From contig CM060731.1 in assembly GCA_030704615.1 (NCBI GenBank), positions 93,478,756-93,542,755 of the forward strand: DNA of 64,000 nt, given 5' to 3'. Below, piece after piece: positions 34,953 to 46,909 of the stretch; position 1 is the first letter of the stretch, and each line of letters starts with the position of its first letter. The notes below the pieces were generated by a model. The model searched no databases. It was not told where the DNA came from and worked only from the letters and a program-made list of their open reading frames with translations. The position numbers were made by a program, and so were the translations under genes. Origin of the DNA: Takakia lepidozioides (lineage: Eukaryota > Streptophyta > Takakiopsida > Takakiales > Takakiaceae).

Positions 34953-36765
34953 TGTCATGGTTTTAGTTATGGTTAATTAAAATTACCTATTTTTAGTTAA
35001 CTTTGGTTATTTATATTTATATTTTGTGTGTTGGGATTTCATTTGGTCTCATATGTCAAGTGAGGTGTCAAGCCTCACTTGGGACATGAGGATGGGTTTT
35101 ACCCTTGTGAGGGTTGAGGAGGGCTCTATCTTCTTGTAGTTGAGCTTCCATGAGCCTCTCTCACCTCCATAGCTCTAGGTATTGAGAGGGAGTGTGTTGA
35201 GGGCTTTGGGTGGATTTCTTTAGCAAAGGTGCCCTTGGCTTAATTTAATTTATGTGATATAGTGGATTTCACTTGGAAGGACTAGGGCTTGTTTTTAGTG
35301 TGATTGCCTCATGCTTAGAGAGTTTTCATTGTCTTCCACTTCCCTCATTTCTCATCTCTTATCACTACAAGAAGATCTCCTTATGCTTGTGAGTGCGGAG
35401 TGTAAGGATTAGTTTTGCACTTATATGTTAAGGAGGTAGAGGCTAGGAGAATTTAGCTCTTTCACAAGGGGTTGCAAGGAAAGATGCTTGGGTGTTGCAT
35501 GCACCAAGGAGTTGGAGAGCTAGAGAAGAAAACTCTTGAGTCACAAGATTTTGCAAAGATTGCAAGGAGGAAGTCTTGTGTGTGTGGAAGCATGGATTCT
35601 AGGGTTTGAGAATCATTTTTATGCATTATGGAGTCAATGGTGTATGCCATGGCATGTGGAGAATGACTAAATGGTTGTTAGTGCTCATTTCACTAGCAAT
35701 CTAGGGTTAAGCAAGCTCAAGTGTGGATGTTGTGGAAGAGAAGCTAAGGAGCTACATAGGCTTGGGCTTTAAGACAACAAGGGCATGCACTTGGAGAGCA
35801 TTAGGAAGCTCAAGAGGTTAGAAGGGCGGCATGTGGAGGAATCTTCCAATCATGGTGGTGTGGAGCCAAGCTTAGGGCATTGGAAGAGCTTAGAGAACTA
35901 ATTGTGGGAGGTTCTTGAAATGAGATCATCATTCAAAGTTTTCATAGCTCCACCCTAACTATGTAATGTGCCAAGATGGGGAGGCAATGCCCGGCTATTC
36001 ATGCTCCTAGTAGTGTGAGGTTTGTGGTGGATTGCTCTTGGTGAAGCAAATGGTTGACAAGCAAGTGGTGCATGTGCGGAACATGCTTCCCAAGTGTGGC
36101 TTCCAACTTCAAGCTTGAGGAGAGCTAGAACGTGAAGGAAACAAGTTGATTCCCGTGTGTATAAGGTGATGCATATGTGGAACATGCTTTTGGCTTGAGC
36201 TTTGCAATTTCAAGCTTGAGCGGAGTGGCTCTTGAACTAGCAAGAGGTGAAGGCCTTAAGATCCATTTGTGTGTGAAGTGGAGAGGTGTTGATTCATGTT
36301 ATAATGAAGGAGAATAACACATAGGCCGAGAGGTCATGGAATATGCATTCAAATGACCAAGGGGAGCACATGGATGATGAATGAGAGCAAGATCCCAAAT
36401 GAGGCATATGACGTGAGAGTGGGATCCAAGGCGGATTGCTTGGGATCATTATTGTAAGTGTCAAGCATTGCTCCTACACATTGAGATAATTTGTATCGAT
36501 TTGGAGCAATTGTCAAATGATGATGAGACAAATGCATGATTGTTCGACAATGGAGATATGATAGTTTGCAATCAAATCCCAAGGACTAGAAGGGGGATTG
36601 ATTTGGTGGCCAATGCATACTAGTTGAGTTGGAGACACTTGTAGCTTGAGGTGAAGAAGGTCAAGGAAATTTGCCTTGGTATCCCATAGAATTCATGGAT
36701 GTTTGAGAGGATTAAGCATAGAGCTCAAGGAGCACAAACCCTAGCTTGGTAAGGCTAAACCTCAA
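34953..36765 (+). mobile_element. Copy C: LTR core plus leader fragment of the methyltransferase element family
   Basis: Starts TGTCATGGTTTTAG, which matches copy B LTR sequence (18693 downwards, minus strand) through CAAGTGAGGTGTCAAGCCTC, GAGGGTTGAGGAGGGCTC and TATTGAGAGGGAGTGTGTTG. Past the LTR core, a leader with roughly 100-bp modules (GCATGTGCGGAACATG at about 36071, GCATATGTGGAACATG at about 36172) parallels the leader of copy A. It ends at ACCCTAGCTTGGTAAGGCTA (about 36739-36758), which in copy A is followed within about 50 bp by the 51-bp tandem array. No coding part remains. Confidence 0.75.
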
Positions 36766-37093
36766 CTCAGGGTCTGTTGTTCATGACAAAGCATATCAGG
36801 TTACAGTGGGCAATTTCCCAGATTGCACTTGTCCTGATTTTGTAACCATGCGTGAGGGCAGTCTCGAAAAAATAGGGAAGTGGGTCCCCTGTAAGCGTCT
36901 GTATTACATATATCTTGTGAGGATGTACTACGACCCTAAGATAGACCAATTCATTCACCAGGCAACACTAGGTTACAATGAAGTTGATACTCTTTTGCAG
37001 CGGGATACCTCGCTTGAGTGGCTTGTCTTTCAACTCTTTGGGATCATGTCCACGTGCAACCATGGATCCCAAGTACCAAGCTACCACAAGTGA
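36766..37093 (+). pseudogene. SWIM zinc-finger fragment of a MULE-like transposase
   Basis: SGSVVHDKAYQVTVGNFP, then DCTCPDF, then GKWVPCKRLYYIYL and DQFIHQATLGYNEVDTLL. CxC...CxH is the SWIM signature; here the final His is Arg (PCKR). The FIH-P/T-YNEV tail is what I associate with the C-terminus of algal and moss MULE-like transposases. It may complement the SWIM-less relic at 9.0-11.2 kb, but nothing shows they were one copy. It begins exactly where the LTR leader fragment ends. Confidence 0.55.
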
Positions 37094-37325
37094 TGCTGCC
37101 TCCCCAACTCCACTACACAAGCGCCTCTGCTCCCACCGTCCAGCACCAAATGTGCACGAAAACAACAACAAGATTGCCATCAAATGACTGACACCCAGGA
37201 TGGAGTACTGTCTATACCTCCTCGGCCCATGCCAGCAGCGGTCTCCGCCAGTGCCTTCCGTGATGACAACAGAGAAATTACCCCCGCTCCATCGGATTCA
37301 AAATGAATTTCGCGAATAGCAACCC

Positions 37326-37920
37326 ATGGAGGTCAGTAGCAAAAATGCAGCCCAGCACCTTTGGTATGGTTTCCAAAATATGGAACTCTACGCTTACGAG
37401 ACCAATGCACCCTTAATCACGAAAAACCGTACTATGGAGCAATTGTTGTTGTTGGGCATCCCACCCTCTCAATGCGATGAACTCATTCACTGCAAGAAAG
37501 CGTTTCCAAAGGTTCCACCTTACACAGTTGCACGCAGTTGCCTAAAGGTACGATCGTCAATGAAGCCACTGGCCTACCCACCAATCCTTACCATGTCATG
37601 ATTCGCTTTGATACAAATGTTGAGCTACATAAGGACATGATTCTCACTAGAGCGACCCAACGCTTTTTGGATATGGATATTCCACTAGGCAGTGTCTTAA
37701 TTGCCCCCATCTCTGTTTACTCTAAACCAGCAACACAGATCTGGTCCGGCCTAATCAAAGTTGAGCTTCTGCATCCTGAAATCGACAGGTTAGCCCTACT
37801 CAGAGGCGACCCACCGTTCGTACTCGAAATGGAGCCTAGAGTCAAGCTACAACGGAAGGTGGAAAATGCCTTAATACCAACCGATATGAAACCTAACCGC
37901 CCATTCACATTTGGTGCACT
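37326..37920 (+). pseudogene. Unrecognised protein-coding remnant
   Basis: Two overlapping frames (37326-37540 and 37540-37920) join through a +1/-1 shift near 37540 into a plausible protein: AAQHLWYGFQNMELYAYETN, LLLLGIPPSQCDELIHCKKA, then GTIVNEATGLPTNPYHVMIR, TRATQRFLDMDIPLGSVLIA and IWSGLIKVELLHPEIDRLAL. The sequence is non-repetitive and coding-like. I do not recognise the family. It lies among element fragments and ends in GGYGCC-centred hairpins, so it is probably from a mobile element. Confidence 0.4.
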
Positions 37921-37934
37921 TTTCATCCCTACAC

Positions 37935-38640
37935 ATTTGAATTTCGGTGCCGAAATTCATCCGGTGCAAGTGATTCATCCGTCATGTACACAACGTTCAT
38001 CCGAATTTTGGTGCCGAAACACATCCATAGAAATCCCAAACTCGCTAAAATGGGGACATTTCATCCCTATTTTGGCGCCGAAATTCATCGTATGTGGACC
38101 GTTCATCCATGATGTGGGAACACATCATCCCTTCTTACATGTTGTATATATTCTCCTCGGACCATCTCTCCCTCTACTTCACCGACGATGTGTTGTAGGG
38201 TACCATAGACACACAACTCGAGTGCTTTAGCCGGTCGATGTCCCCTGGCAGTGTTGGCCTCACAACAGGAAGGCTGACCATGTGACACAAATGAACTTTG
38301 AGGTTTTTTGGATACACCATAAAACCCAAAATGCGCCCAATGTTGTTATGTGTCTCTGCCAACAACCTATTTGCTGCAATGTTCATGTCTCGTGCTAACA
38401 TGAGCATGCCCGCCACCAGTTTCTCACTTCTCTGACCATCTTGTTGATCTGTAGGATCGGATGAATCCCTTGCACCAAATGAATTTCAGCGCCGAAATAC
38501 CAATGTGTAGGGATGAGAAGTGCACACCTAACGGTTCAATGTCAATGGGCGGTTGGGTTTGATGATATGCGGATAATGCGACAGATCCGGGCATAGAATC
38601 CAGTGGTGTGCACGGTATTTCGGCACGGAAATTCGGATAA
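37935..38640. repeat. Scattered GGCGCC/GGTGCC-centred hairpins
   Basis: AATTTCGGTGCCGAAATT at about 37939, a GGTGCC hairpin at about 38010, TTTTGGCGCCGAAATTCATC at about 38073, AATTTCAGCGCCGAAAT at about 38481 and TATTTCGGCACGGAAATTCG near 38613. They share the core and the AATTTC arms of the hairpins at 1.9-3.8 kb, but are spaced irregularly. Confidence 0.7.
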
Positions 38641-38879
38641 TGCGTCCAACACGGTGTCCATCTGTCTGCTTCCCATAACTTGCACTGGTTGTACATATCA
38701 GGGGTCGCAATCTCTTTACTGCCCACACGGCGGGACGTTACCCGAAAGAGGCAATGCTTCGGTAGACGTGGCGCTTCCACAATTTCTCATATACTCGTCT
38801 ACACTCCCTCCATATTCTACTGCTTCGCAATGTCGCTCCTTCCCCCTTCTGTGTTCATCTGTTTTCTACATTGCTTCTC

Positions 38880-39610
38880 CTTATGAAACTTAGTGATAGT
38901 GTAGAGTTTGTGGAAGGTCAGTCGACTCCCGCGCAGAGAAGGAGGGCACAAAACTTTGGGAAGCCGCCCACGACACGACTGAAGCTGAAGCTCCACCTCA
39001 TGCAGGAGATGCAGAGCTCGTTCTCTGGAGACTTGGATCGCCCTCCAATGAGAGCTTCGTGCTTCGCAGATGTGAAGCCGTCCATACGCACTCTTCCTTT
39101 TACACTCTTATCTTTCCGTGCAGTATGCCATGTTTTCCTGTTTGTTTGACAAGGGCACTGGAGAGGGATCGCAGGGGGTCGGCGCAACCCAGTCTACTTT
39201 GAAGACTCCAACGTATACTGCGTTCGCAAGCGGGAGTTGCATCCAAGCAGGGGACTCCTCGCAAGACACCTCAAAAATCGCCCCAAAGAAGTCCGCCTAG
39301 AGTCCACAAGCAGAGGAAGCAGAAGGAGCCCATGACTTCATTTGTGAAGCCCCTTGGGAGATTGGAAGCGGAGATTTTGGATTTCGAGCCTGTTTCCCAA
39401 GTCACTGGAGGGATGGAGGCCGCAGAGATGGAGAAGTTGGCTCTGCACAAAGACGGCCCATTGTGCTGAACGAAGATGACGATGAAAACGTGGTGTCATT
39501 GGACGACTTCCCAACAGAGCAGAATGCATTGGAGCTCACTGAGGAGCAACTGCCTTCAAACATGATTTCGTTGCCCTCTGGGTTCGAAGCCTCAACCTCC
39601 AACATGATTA
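38880..39610 (+). pseudogene. Fragment of an unrecognised acidic/basic protein gene
   Basis: Frames on the plus strand give TPAQRRRAQNFGKPPTTRLK, then HKQRKQKEPMTSFVKPLGRL and EAEILDFEPVSQVTGG, then after a frameshift near 39465 VLNEDDDENVVSLDDF and ALELTEEQLPSNMISLP. Charged low-complexity character, no known domain. The gag remnant on the other strand meets it at about 39610. Confidence 0.3.
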
Positions 39611-39739
39611 TCAAACTTCGAGTAGGCTCCACTTGCTGTCGTACGGGGTCCAGACGAGGAAGTACGCGTCGCCTTGGTGGCCCATCGTCTCGAGGGTATT
39701 TGTGGTGTCTAGCCGTATGGTCCCTACTATGACTGGACA

Positions 39740-40763
39740 TCTTCGTTTTCCGACCTCCTCGTATCGAACACTTGAATTGCGCCCCAAGCTTTGAATCTTC
39801 TCTTGTTGGGGCAGTTAAATGCTATGTGATCTTATTCTCCGCAATAAAGGCACAATTCATCCGAGCGCCGTCTTTGTTTTTTTTGTGGCGTCAATGGCTT
39901 GAATTGGACAGTATCAATCTGCATGGGATCACTACCGGATGTCTGATGGATTGTTGTGTTTGGTGCCGTAGTAGCAGCGGCATGATGCGTCGTCGACCAT
40001 CTAGATCGCTTCTCTTGATGTCTTTCGAACAAACGATTATCGCATGCAATGACTTGGGTGATGAATTCGCTCAGTGTACTCACGTTTGGCATTGTCAGCA
40101 ACAAATCTTTTACATCCTCTTTTAGCCTACATCGAAACTGACTAATGAGGCTCTTCTCATTTCAGTCGAGGTCGCACGCAAGTTGTCGAAATTCGGCAGC
40201 ATAAACGGAAGCAGGACGTGCTTCTTGTCGAAGATTTCGCATCTTTGTCTTTGCAACTCTCTCTCTAGCATTCTCTCCAAACGTTGCAGTGAACTCGGAC
40301 ATGAACGCTTCAAAATTGTATAATAATTGCGAATTTTTTCTAATAGCGGTGCAAACCAAGATATGACAGTGCCTGATAGAAGGGTGCCCACGAATCCCAC
40401 TTGAATACCTTCATCGGGGTAACGTTGTGGATGTAGTCGTAGGAACAGTCGTACTTGTTGAACAAAACCGCGAAATCTTGTTCTCGTCCCATCAAATTTC
40501 TCGGGCATGCAGATCTTTGGTTCTCTCGTAATCTGTTGAAGATGAACCGTTACAGTAAGAGCTGTTGTAGTATGGACTCGTATGGTTGAAGATTCATTGT
40601 TCGATTCCTTTAACTCTGAAATTTGTTGTTGCAAATTGTGGAGAGCGTTGCCAAAATCTTGAGACTGATCAGCTTGTAATTGGGCGGTAGAGGTACGAAG
40701 TTCTTGCATCTGGAGCTGAAGACTGTGCAAGGTGGCGACCATTTTCGCAAATGTGTCTTCCAT
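39740..40763 (-). pseudogene. Gag of the self-priming element, broken
   Basis: ATG at 40763 starts a coiled-coil-like region (LHSLQLQMQELRTSTAQLQ), then the Gag core PEKFDGTRTRFRGFVQQVRL and LLSGTVISWFAPLLEK. A frameshift near 40330 leads into YNFEAFMSEFTATFGE and RPASVYAAEFRQLACDLD. A TGA at 40162-40164, where Trp is usual, precedes NEKSLISQFRCRLKEDVKDL. The C-terminus has CLYCGE, the first half of a zinc knuckle. Gag would package element RNA. At least two lesions make this copy inactive. Confidence 0.7.
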
Positions 40764-40801
40764 CTTAACTAACTAAAGAACAAACTTGAGTCTCGCCAAA
40801 C

Positions 40802-41358
40802 TGTCATAAACAAGAACATGACTGAACACAAACAAGAGATCAGACTAGAGGTACACGACTAGACAAGAAGTCAAGGTCGGCGTGGCCGAATGCATGATAG
40901 CTAAACATGAATCAAGATGATCTTTATAACAATGGACAAGAGTACAAGATATTGGAACTCGACTTGAGTATTGGAATGCTGAAAACTGGACTGGAGTACC
41001 AGATTCTGGAAACTGGACTGGAGTACTGGGACTGGAAACAAGAGTAGCTTCAACTTGTGTTGGCGAGACGAGGAGTGTCCAGTCTCGCCTTCTACATATA
41101 CTAGCTACTAGGAAGTTCTTAAGAAGTTTTCCCAATATAGGTTTCTTGATGGAGAAGTTTCCTCCAAAGGAAGCTTCCTGAGCAGTTTCCCAAATTACTC
41201 TCGATAATTTGGTAAACTCCTGGCAACTTGGTAACTAATGGTAATTTATGATAAATCATGATAAATCATGGTAAATCATTATAACTTTTGGTAACATGGT
41301 AACTTGATAACTGTTGGTATTTACTCCTGGTAAGTTCCTCTGGGCTATGTCCGTGACA
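40802..41358 (-). repeat. LTR of the self-priming element
   Basis: 557 bp, bounded by TGTCA...TGACA on the minus strand. It contains a TATA-like TATATGTA (41093-41100), short GGTAA(C/T) and ATGATAAATC repeats in the upstream half (41200-41340), and CTGGACTGGAGTAC repeats in the downstream half (40980-41035). Only one LTR copy is in the window, so the ends rest on the terminal motif and the adjoining primer-binding sequence. Confidence 0.65.
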
Positions 41359-41399
41359 GGCAAGGCTCAATTTTTTGCGGCCTAAACAATCAGCTGAAA

Positions 41400-44300
41400 G
41401 AAAATGTCAAAAGGGGGCAAAGGCAGCAGACTCGTGACTATGAGCTCAGACACCGTAGTGGTCACTGCTGTGAGGAGCTGCCTGAAGCTCGACATTGGTT
41501 ATGATGATGAGACCTGGAAAACGCCGTTCCAAGATCAGTCCATGGGAAGGACCATACTCCTTTCTGGGCTACAATGATCATGAGAATCAACAGCAAGGTT
41601 TAGAGGCAGAACGCTGATGCATACTTAAGGATGGAGCTGGTAAAACCTGGGTCAGAAGCATGAGGGACCTCAAATTATGTCTGCAGAACTCATCCATGGA
41701 CTGCAAGGACGCTGTCATTTAAAAAGGGGAGCCACACCACATATGTAGCACTTATGAAAACTTGGGTAAAGAAGGGTGTCATAATGCAGATGTATGAAAT
41801 TTTTGGATGAGAAACTGTGTTCGTCAATCGCACGTTTTTTGCACGGAGGCACAAAGTGAAGAAGCTGCTCGAGTTCGGAATGGAGTGCTTGCAACTGACA
41901 TGTTTCGTAAATTCGAGTCTGCTCAAATCTGCTCTGGGAGTGCATTTTGATGGCGTGTTTTTATGTGAAGGGTGATGAACCTTGAGGAGAATTTGGTTCT
42001 ATGTAGTTTATGAATGGCGGCTGATATTTGTGAGCTAGATATGGTGTTTAGATTCACTGACAAGGGTATCATGAAAAATTCGAGCAGCTACGACGGCAGC
42101 GGAGGCTGGTATGGGCTATTTAGGCCAGGATAGAGACGGGTAAGGCAGATTTGAGGTGAAGAGAAAGTAGACAAAGGAGCGGCAGAAGTGGTGGAGTGAG
42201 AGAGCATGAGAGAAAGAGGAAGGATATGAGAAGTATTGGCCAAGAGGAGGAGGAGAAGAAAGCTGATGCCGAGCTGAGATTGAGAGGAAAGATATGTTGC
42301 TGACTTGAGGAGCTGTGTGGATCTTTATATAAAACTACTATGGTTTCCTTTGTTTGACAAATACATATTGCTGTTTTGGTGATCTGAATTCTTCCTCCTA
42401 GGCAGGTGTCTCTCATTTGTTTTTCCTGTCTGTCTTCGTAATTCAGGATGCTGGCCACAAGTCTCTGTTCCAAGAGATGTCACTAGATGAATTTTGCTTT
42501 GGGATTAGTATCTCCTTGTCTGTTCGGTAGCTGGATTTTTTATTGTTAGGTCTGCCATAATCTGCTGGTCTGTCATGAGGGCACCTGCTGAGTCATCGTC
42601 ACACCTAGGTTTTATTTCGCTTCAGTAATGGGTCTGCTGAGGAAATTTATTGGTAGGGCAACGCGAACATCTAACCAGATTTTCCAGTGATGAAACTCAG
42701 CCTGACATTGCTCAGCTGCCAACTTGGTGCTAGATCCTGCTTTGAATGTATGAAGGGGTAAGGGAATGAGGTAAAATGAGTGAAGGCCGGATAGGGTGAC
42801 TTGCTATGACAATGTTCAGAACTGGTGAAAGGTTTCCCATGAGAACTAGTATTCGACGCTTCTCCATGCTTCACTTATACTTCCTGGTACTCATGCAGAT
42901 CCAAGGACAAGGCATTTCGGCGTATGGAATCACATGCCCTCGGAGATCAGAATGAACCAAAGCAGAGGCTCTATTAGTGCTTTCTCTTCCGCTGCAGCAC
43001 TAGTAGGCCTGAATTCCGTAACTCTGAGAATACTCAAATGGTCATAGTTAACTGTCGTGAGCTTTTGCTCCTTTCTTTCACACCACAGGAGATCTCTACA
43101 ACATCACCTTGTCACCTGACCTTGTATAATGGAGATGGCAATGCGATGACCGGCAGACAGACTGAGAGATTCCACGCCTGTGTGGTGGATTTCACAAATC
43201 TGTTCCCACCTTGCTTCTAGCCTCGCTACACGTTTCATAGATCACGCAGTCAGGAGGTGCTAATAAGCCCTATGATGACGTCATCGAATGACTCCAGTTG
43301 GGGGACTATCTGAGGGACTCCACACTGCACAGTCACATTTGGGGGAGCAACATCTGCTCCTTCCTCTTTTGGAAGACTATTAAGCAATATGGATTTCAAA
43401 TGAAGTCGATGAAGACAAAGATTCTTGTTCTTAACATATAAAACGATCACCTGCACGAACACTGCTTGCTCTAAGTGGGTCAAGAGAGTGAAAACGTTAC
43501 ACTCTTTTGGATTCCAGCTCGGTACGATGCTGTGTGGCAGCGGAGAATAGATTGGCGCAGTGCAAGGGCGCCCGATTGATGCAGCCAACTATAAATGACT
43601 CTTCAGCTTGGTGAGGTAGCTCAGGAGGGGGGTCACGGACTTGTTGGTTCCACAAATCGAAACACAATCTCATGCGACCGGTTTAAATGGATTCTGGGCC
43701 CTTTTGATCCACCGCCACATCTCATGTCTCATCTTCAGCAAGCAGTATGTAAAAGAGAATGTACAATTGACGGGACCAATGAGTCAGCGCACACCATCCT
43801 CGTCATCTTAGACTTAGCGTCACTTGAGGCTCTCTACTTTTTTCACGAGTCTGACACTCTACGGTGACATGAAGGTCAATAAGAATACTTCCCTGGAGAG
43901 GATACTCCACTTTCCGTAGACTTCCACTTTCTACTGTGATTGTTTATGGGTCGTCAGGCCTGTAGATTGATGACGTCCTCGTCGACATGACTACTTGTTT
44001 GAGTGGGTGTAAGCGAGGACCAAATTACCCGCTTACTACTGACTAGGACCAATTCAGTGACAAAACTCCCTGCAGCTGCTGCTCGGAGATGGTCATACGC
44101 ACATAGTTCGACTCCATGGAAGCGGTTTTCCTTATCAATGACCTGCACAGCGGTAGACGTGCAAATCTCCAGTGACACGTGGCTCAGCAACATGTGCAGA
44201 TTTCCTGTTTGAAAATCTTATGTTAGTTTTTGACTGGCCGCTTTCTTCTCCCCACAAAGCACTAGATGCAGAACCACTCGTAGAGGCGGTATAATTGCAT

Positions 44301-45530
44301 ACGGAGAAGAGGTCATGGGAGGATTGCAGGCTTTTGTTTTGAAGATGTATGACAATCAGTCAAACATCCTCTAGGAAGAAGTATTGTCTTCCTGACGTAA
44401 GTCTTGCAATGTGGATCACGGAATGTTTGAGATCTCAAGAGATTCACAATATGACCGGGCCTGCCTCGTGCTGGTTTGCTGAGTAGGTTCTAGCTTACTA
44501 CTCTATTGGCTGTGGGTGTAAACGTGTAAACAGCGAAGATGGCGATTTGCAGAAACCACGTCCCTTGCAGAATCAGTGCCATGCTTGCGCACGAGGGGGG
44601 ACAGAGATAATATCATGTGCAACAACGAACGACCACACTCACCCTGCGAGTAGGTACAGATGATTCCTTGCATTCCGCTGGATCAATCTGAAGATCCTGT
44701 ACAGGGTGGCTCCCAATCCATATGGAATTTTGAATCAGCCAAGGCAGGAGTGAGGTCAACTTTCTTGATCAAGGGTGTCTGTCTCTGCCATTGCACTTGT
44801 TTATTCAAACTTTTGACGAGACCTACATAAAGAGATTGTCACAAAGGGGTCTCTGGAACTTTTCTCTCTGATTTTCTAGCTCTCTGTATGTATGTACATG
44901 TAATTGGGACATTCCTGTTTTGGATATACTGGGTCCCTGGGAATCCAGGGACCACATGTTCCCAGCCACTCCAAGAGGATGCTCTGAAGTGTAGTGTGAA
45001 GAAGTTAAGAGGATTCTATTGCTTGTTCAGCAGGTTCCATGCTCACCAATAATGCATTATAGAGAATAGGTGCGTTGACTGTGTCCAAGTAATTCTTGCG
45101 ACCTTTCCATGTTCCAATGTCTGTCAAACAAATACAGTCTTGTATTAAAAAATTGGGTGGAATATAGAGTATGTTGAGACTGTGATCTCATCACTACCTC
45201 AATCAGTGCAACCTTTGTGTGTTTGGTATGTGCCTCTGAAGAACAATGACTGGATTGTGGAACAGGGAACATTGGCAACATCCCCCTTGTGATGATAGGG
45301 TCAATTTGTCGAGACGACAATAACCCATTTGAGGATTCGAGCACCTGCAATACCAGTGGGGTGGCCTACATATCCTTTGGCCAGTGGGTATGTTTTATTC
45401 GACATGGATTTGATGCTAGATTCCTTTGCAACTGAAAGATTCTACATATTGGTAGCTCATACTGTTGAGCTTAAGTGCTGTCTAGCAATAGTTGAGTGAA
45501 CTTTTCGATTAGATTGCTCTCAGTTGGCTG
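41400..45530. other. No recognisable gene
   Basis: Short frames on both strands without motifs I recognise. No tandem arrays or terminal repeats noticed. May be old intergenic DNA or introns of a gene I cannot see. Confidence 0.4.
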
Positions 45531-46170
45531 TTGCCTAAGTTGTTACTTGCTCCAAACTTCAGTCCACAGGTGAGCGCAAGTGCATGTTTGATGAAGTTGA
45601 ACATGTTTGGCATCAACCAGTGGATGCCAGTAATGTGGGGTTACAGGCCCCTCAATAGGAATCATAATGGGAAGCAGGTCGGGGCGGTCATTGTGTACAC
45701 CTTTGCGTACCACATGTTGGCACCTCCTACACCACCTGGTGAAGTCACCCCTTCGACTGCGTATGGGGATTCAGTGGCTATAAAAATGGAGATTACCAAT
45801 GGCTTGTCTGAAACTGTTCCAGAGCTTCCCAATTATGTTGATGTGGATGACTCTATCTCTGTCCCATTGCTTCTTCCGCAATCCTTGCCTACAGTATCCA
45901 AGGTCAGTGAAGAGTCCTAAGTTTCACTGGATGTGTTGGATGGTATCTTCATGGGGATTTTGTTCATATGTCTTCTGCATAATTGGGCATGTGAGGGTTC
46001 ACCTACTCTGCTTGCACCGGAGATCTGTATTCTTGTCCAAAATAAAAAGGGAGATTCTTTCTGAAGCAAGCATAAGCTATGATGCCAGTTCACCCCGAAG
46101 GGCTACTGCCTTCTGTTTGGAAGGTGGACGTATTCTTGTCCATATGGATAGTAGACATACCCTGAATTGA
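45531..46170 (+). CDS. Possible exon(s), unknown product
   Basis: Two overlapping plus-strand frames; 45531-45920 encodes a 129-residue segment with a Pro-rich stretch (LAPPTPPGEVTPS) and acidic YVDVDDS. No domain recognised and no homologous segment elsewhere in the window. Low confidence that it is translated. Confidence 0.2.
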
Positions 46171-46257
46171 AGCTAATGCTTGTGTGTATACACCTGGACA
46201 TAAAGCACAGGGCAATTGAGCTCTTGCTGTGATGGCCTGCATGAATCGATGCACTAG

Positions 46258-46710
46258 CTAGGATTCAATGATCGTTGAACAATTTAGCTCCCCAAGGTTT
46301 TTCCAAGGGGACCTTAGGGTTATACACTTTGGTTTTTTATGACCATTGACAGATGCGGGCTGGGGAGGCTGCTGGCATCGGAATAACCTGAGTCTGGCTG
46401 GAGTATAAGGTGAGCAGGCCAGATAGGTATGTGCTTGAAACCCGTACCCAATAAAAGCATCCTGGTTTGTTTCTGTGATGTGCAATATTGGAAGGGAATC
46501 ACTTTGAGTAGTCACCCACTGATGTGGTTTGAAGCTTTCTTCTCCTTCTCTGAGCAGGATTTTCCATTGGTCGGGGATTCCCTCAATTATGGAGGAGATG
46601 CCAGCCCTCAGTCTGTTGGTCCCAAGTGCTTGTTGAAGGGTGTCTGGAGTGCTGGCCCAGAGGAAATACCTGTGCAGGCAATTCCTTTTCCTTCGCAAAT
46701 TTTTCTGCAT
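46258..46710 (-). pseudogene. Possible LINE-derived fragment
   Basis: A 150-codon minus-strand frame with YFLWASTPDTLQQALGTN, IIEGIPDQWKILLREGEE and SFKPHQWVT. The IPxxWKxxL-(x)n-W pattern resembles the thumb/connection region of some algal and moss non-LTR elements. This is a loose impression without a catalytic motif. Confidence 0.25.
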
Positions 46711-46909
46711 GGGCCTTTATGTTAGAGGGTGACGGGTGGCCGATGTGTTAGAGAAGCAGCTGCCGGAAAATGGGTGGTAAGTACTGCGACCAGACCGCGA
46801 CACCCCCTATCTCTGGTGGGAAGAACATCTCAATTGGGTTTCCAAGCAGGTGGGCTTGACTTAATATATTTTCTGTTAATGAGCAGCCTTGGATGCTGTG
46901 GGGATGGGC

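Larger units (their letters stand above)
39610..41358 (-). mobile_element. Truncated Tf1/sushi-type LTR retrotransposon (5' LTR plus gag)
   Basis: Reading on the minus strand, a 557-bp LTR (41358 to 40802) starts TGTCACGGACATAGCC and ends TTATGACA, with TGTCA/TGACA terminal inverted repeats. TTGGCGAGAC (40799-40790) two bases past the LTR is complementary over 10 bases to GTCTCGCCAA inside the LTR at 41069-41060, 31 nt downstream of TATATGTA (41100-41093). That is the self-priming layout of the Tf1/sushi group. Gag follows at 40763. Protease, pol and 3' LTR are missing. Confidence 0.75.

Noticed and set aside
35362-35380. CACTACAAGAAGATC as a CACTA terminus
   Set aside because: It lies inside copy C sequence and aligns with the corresponding position past the LTR core of copy A, so it belongs to the retrotransposon.
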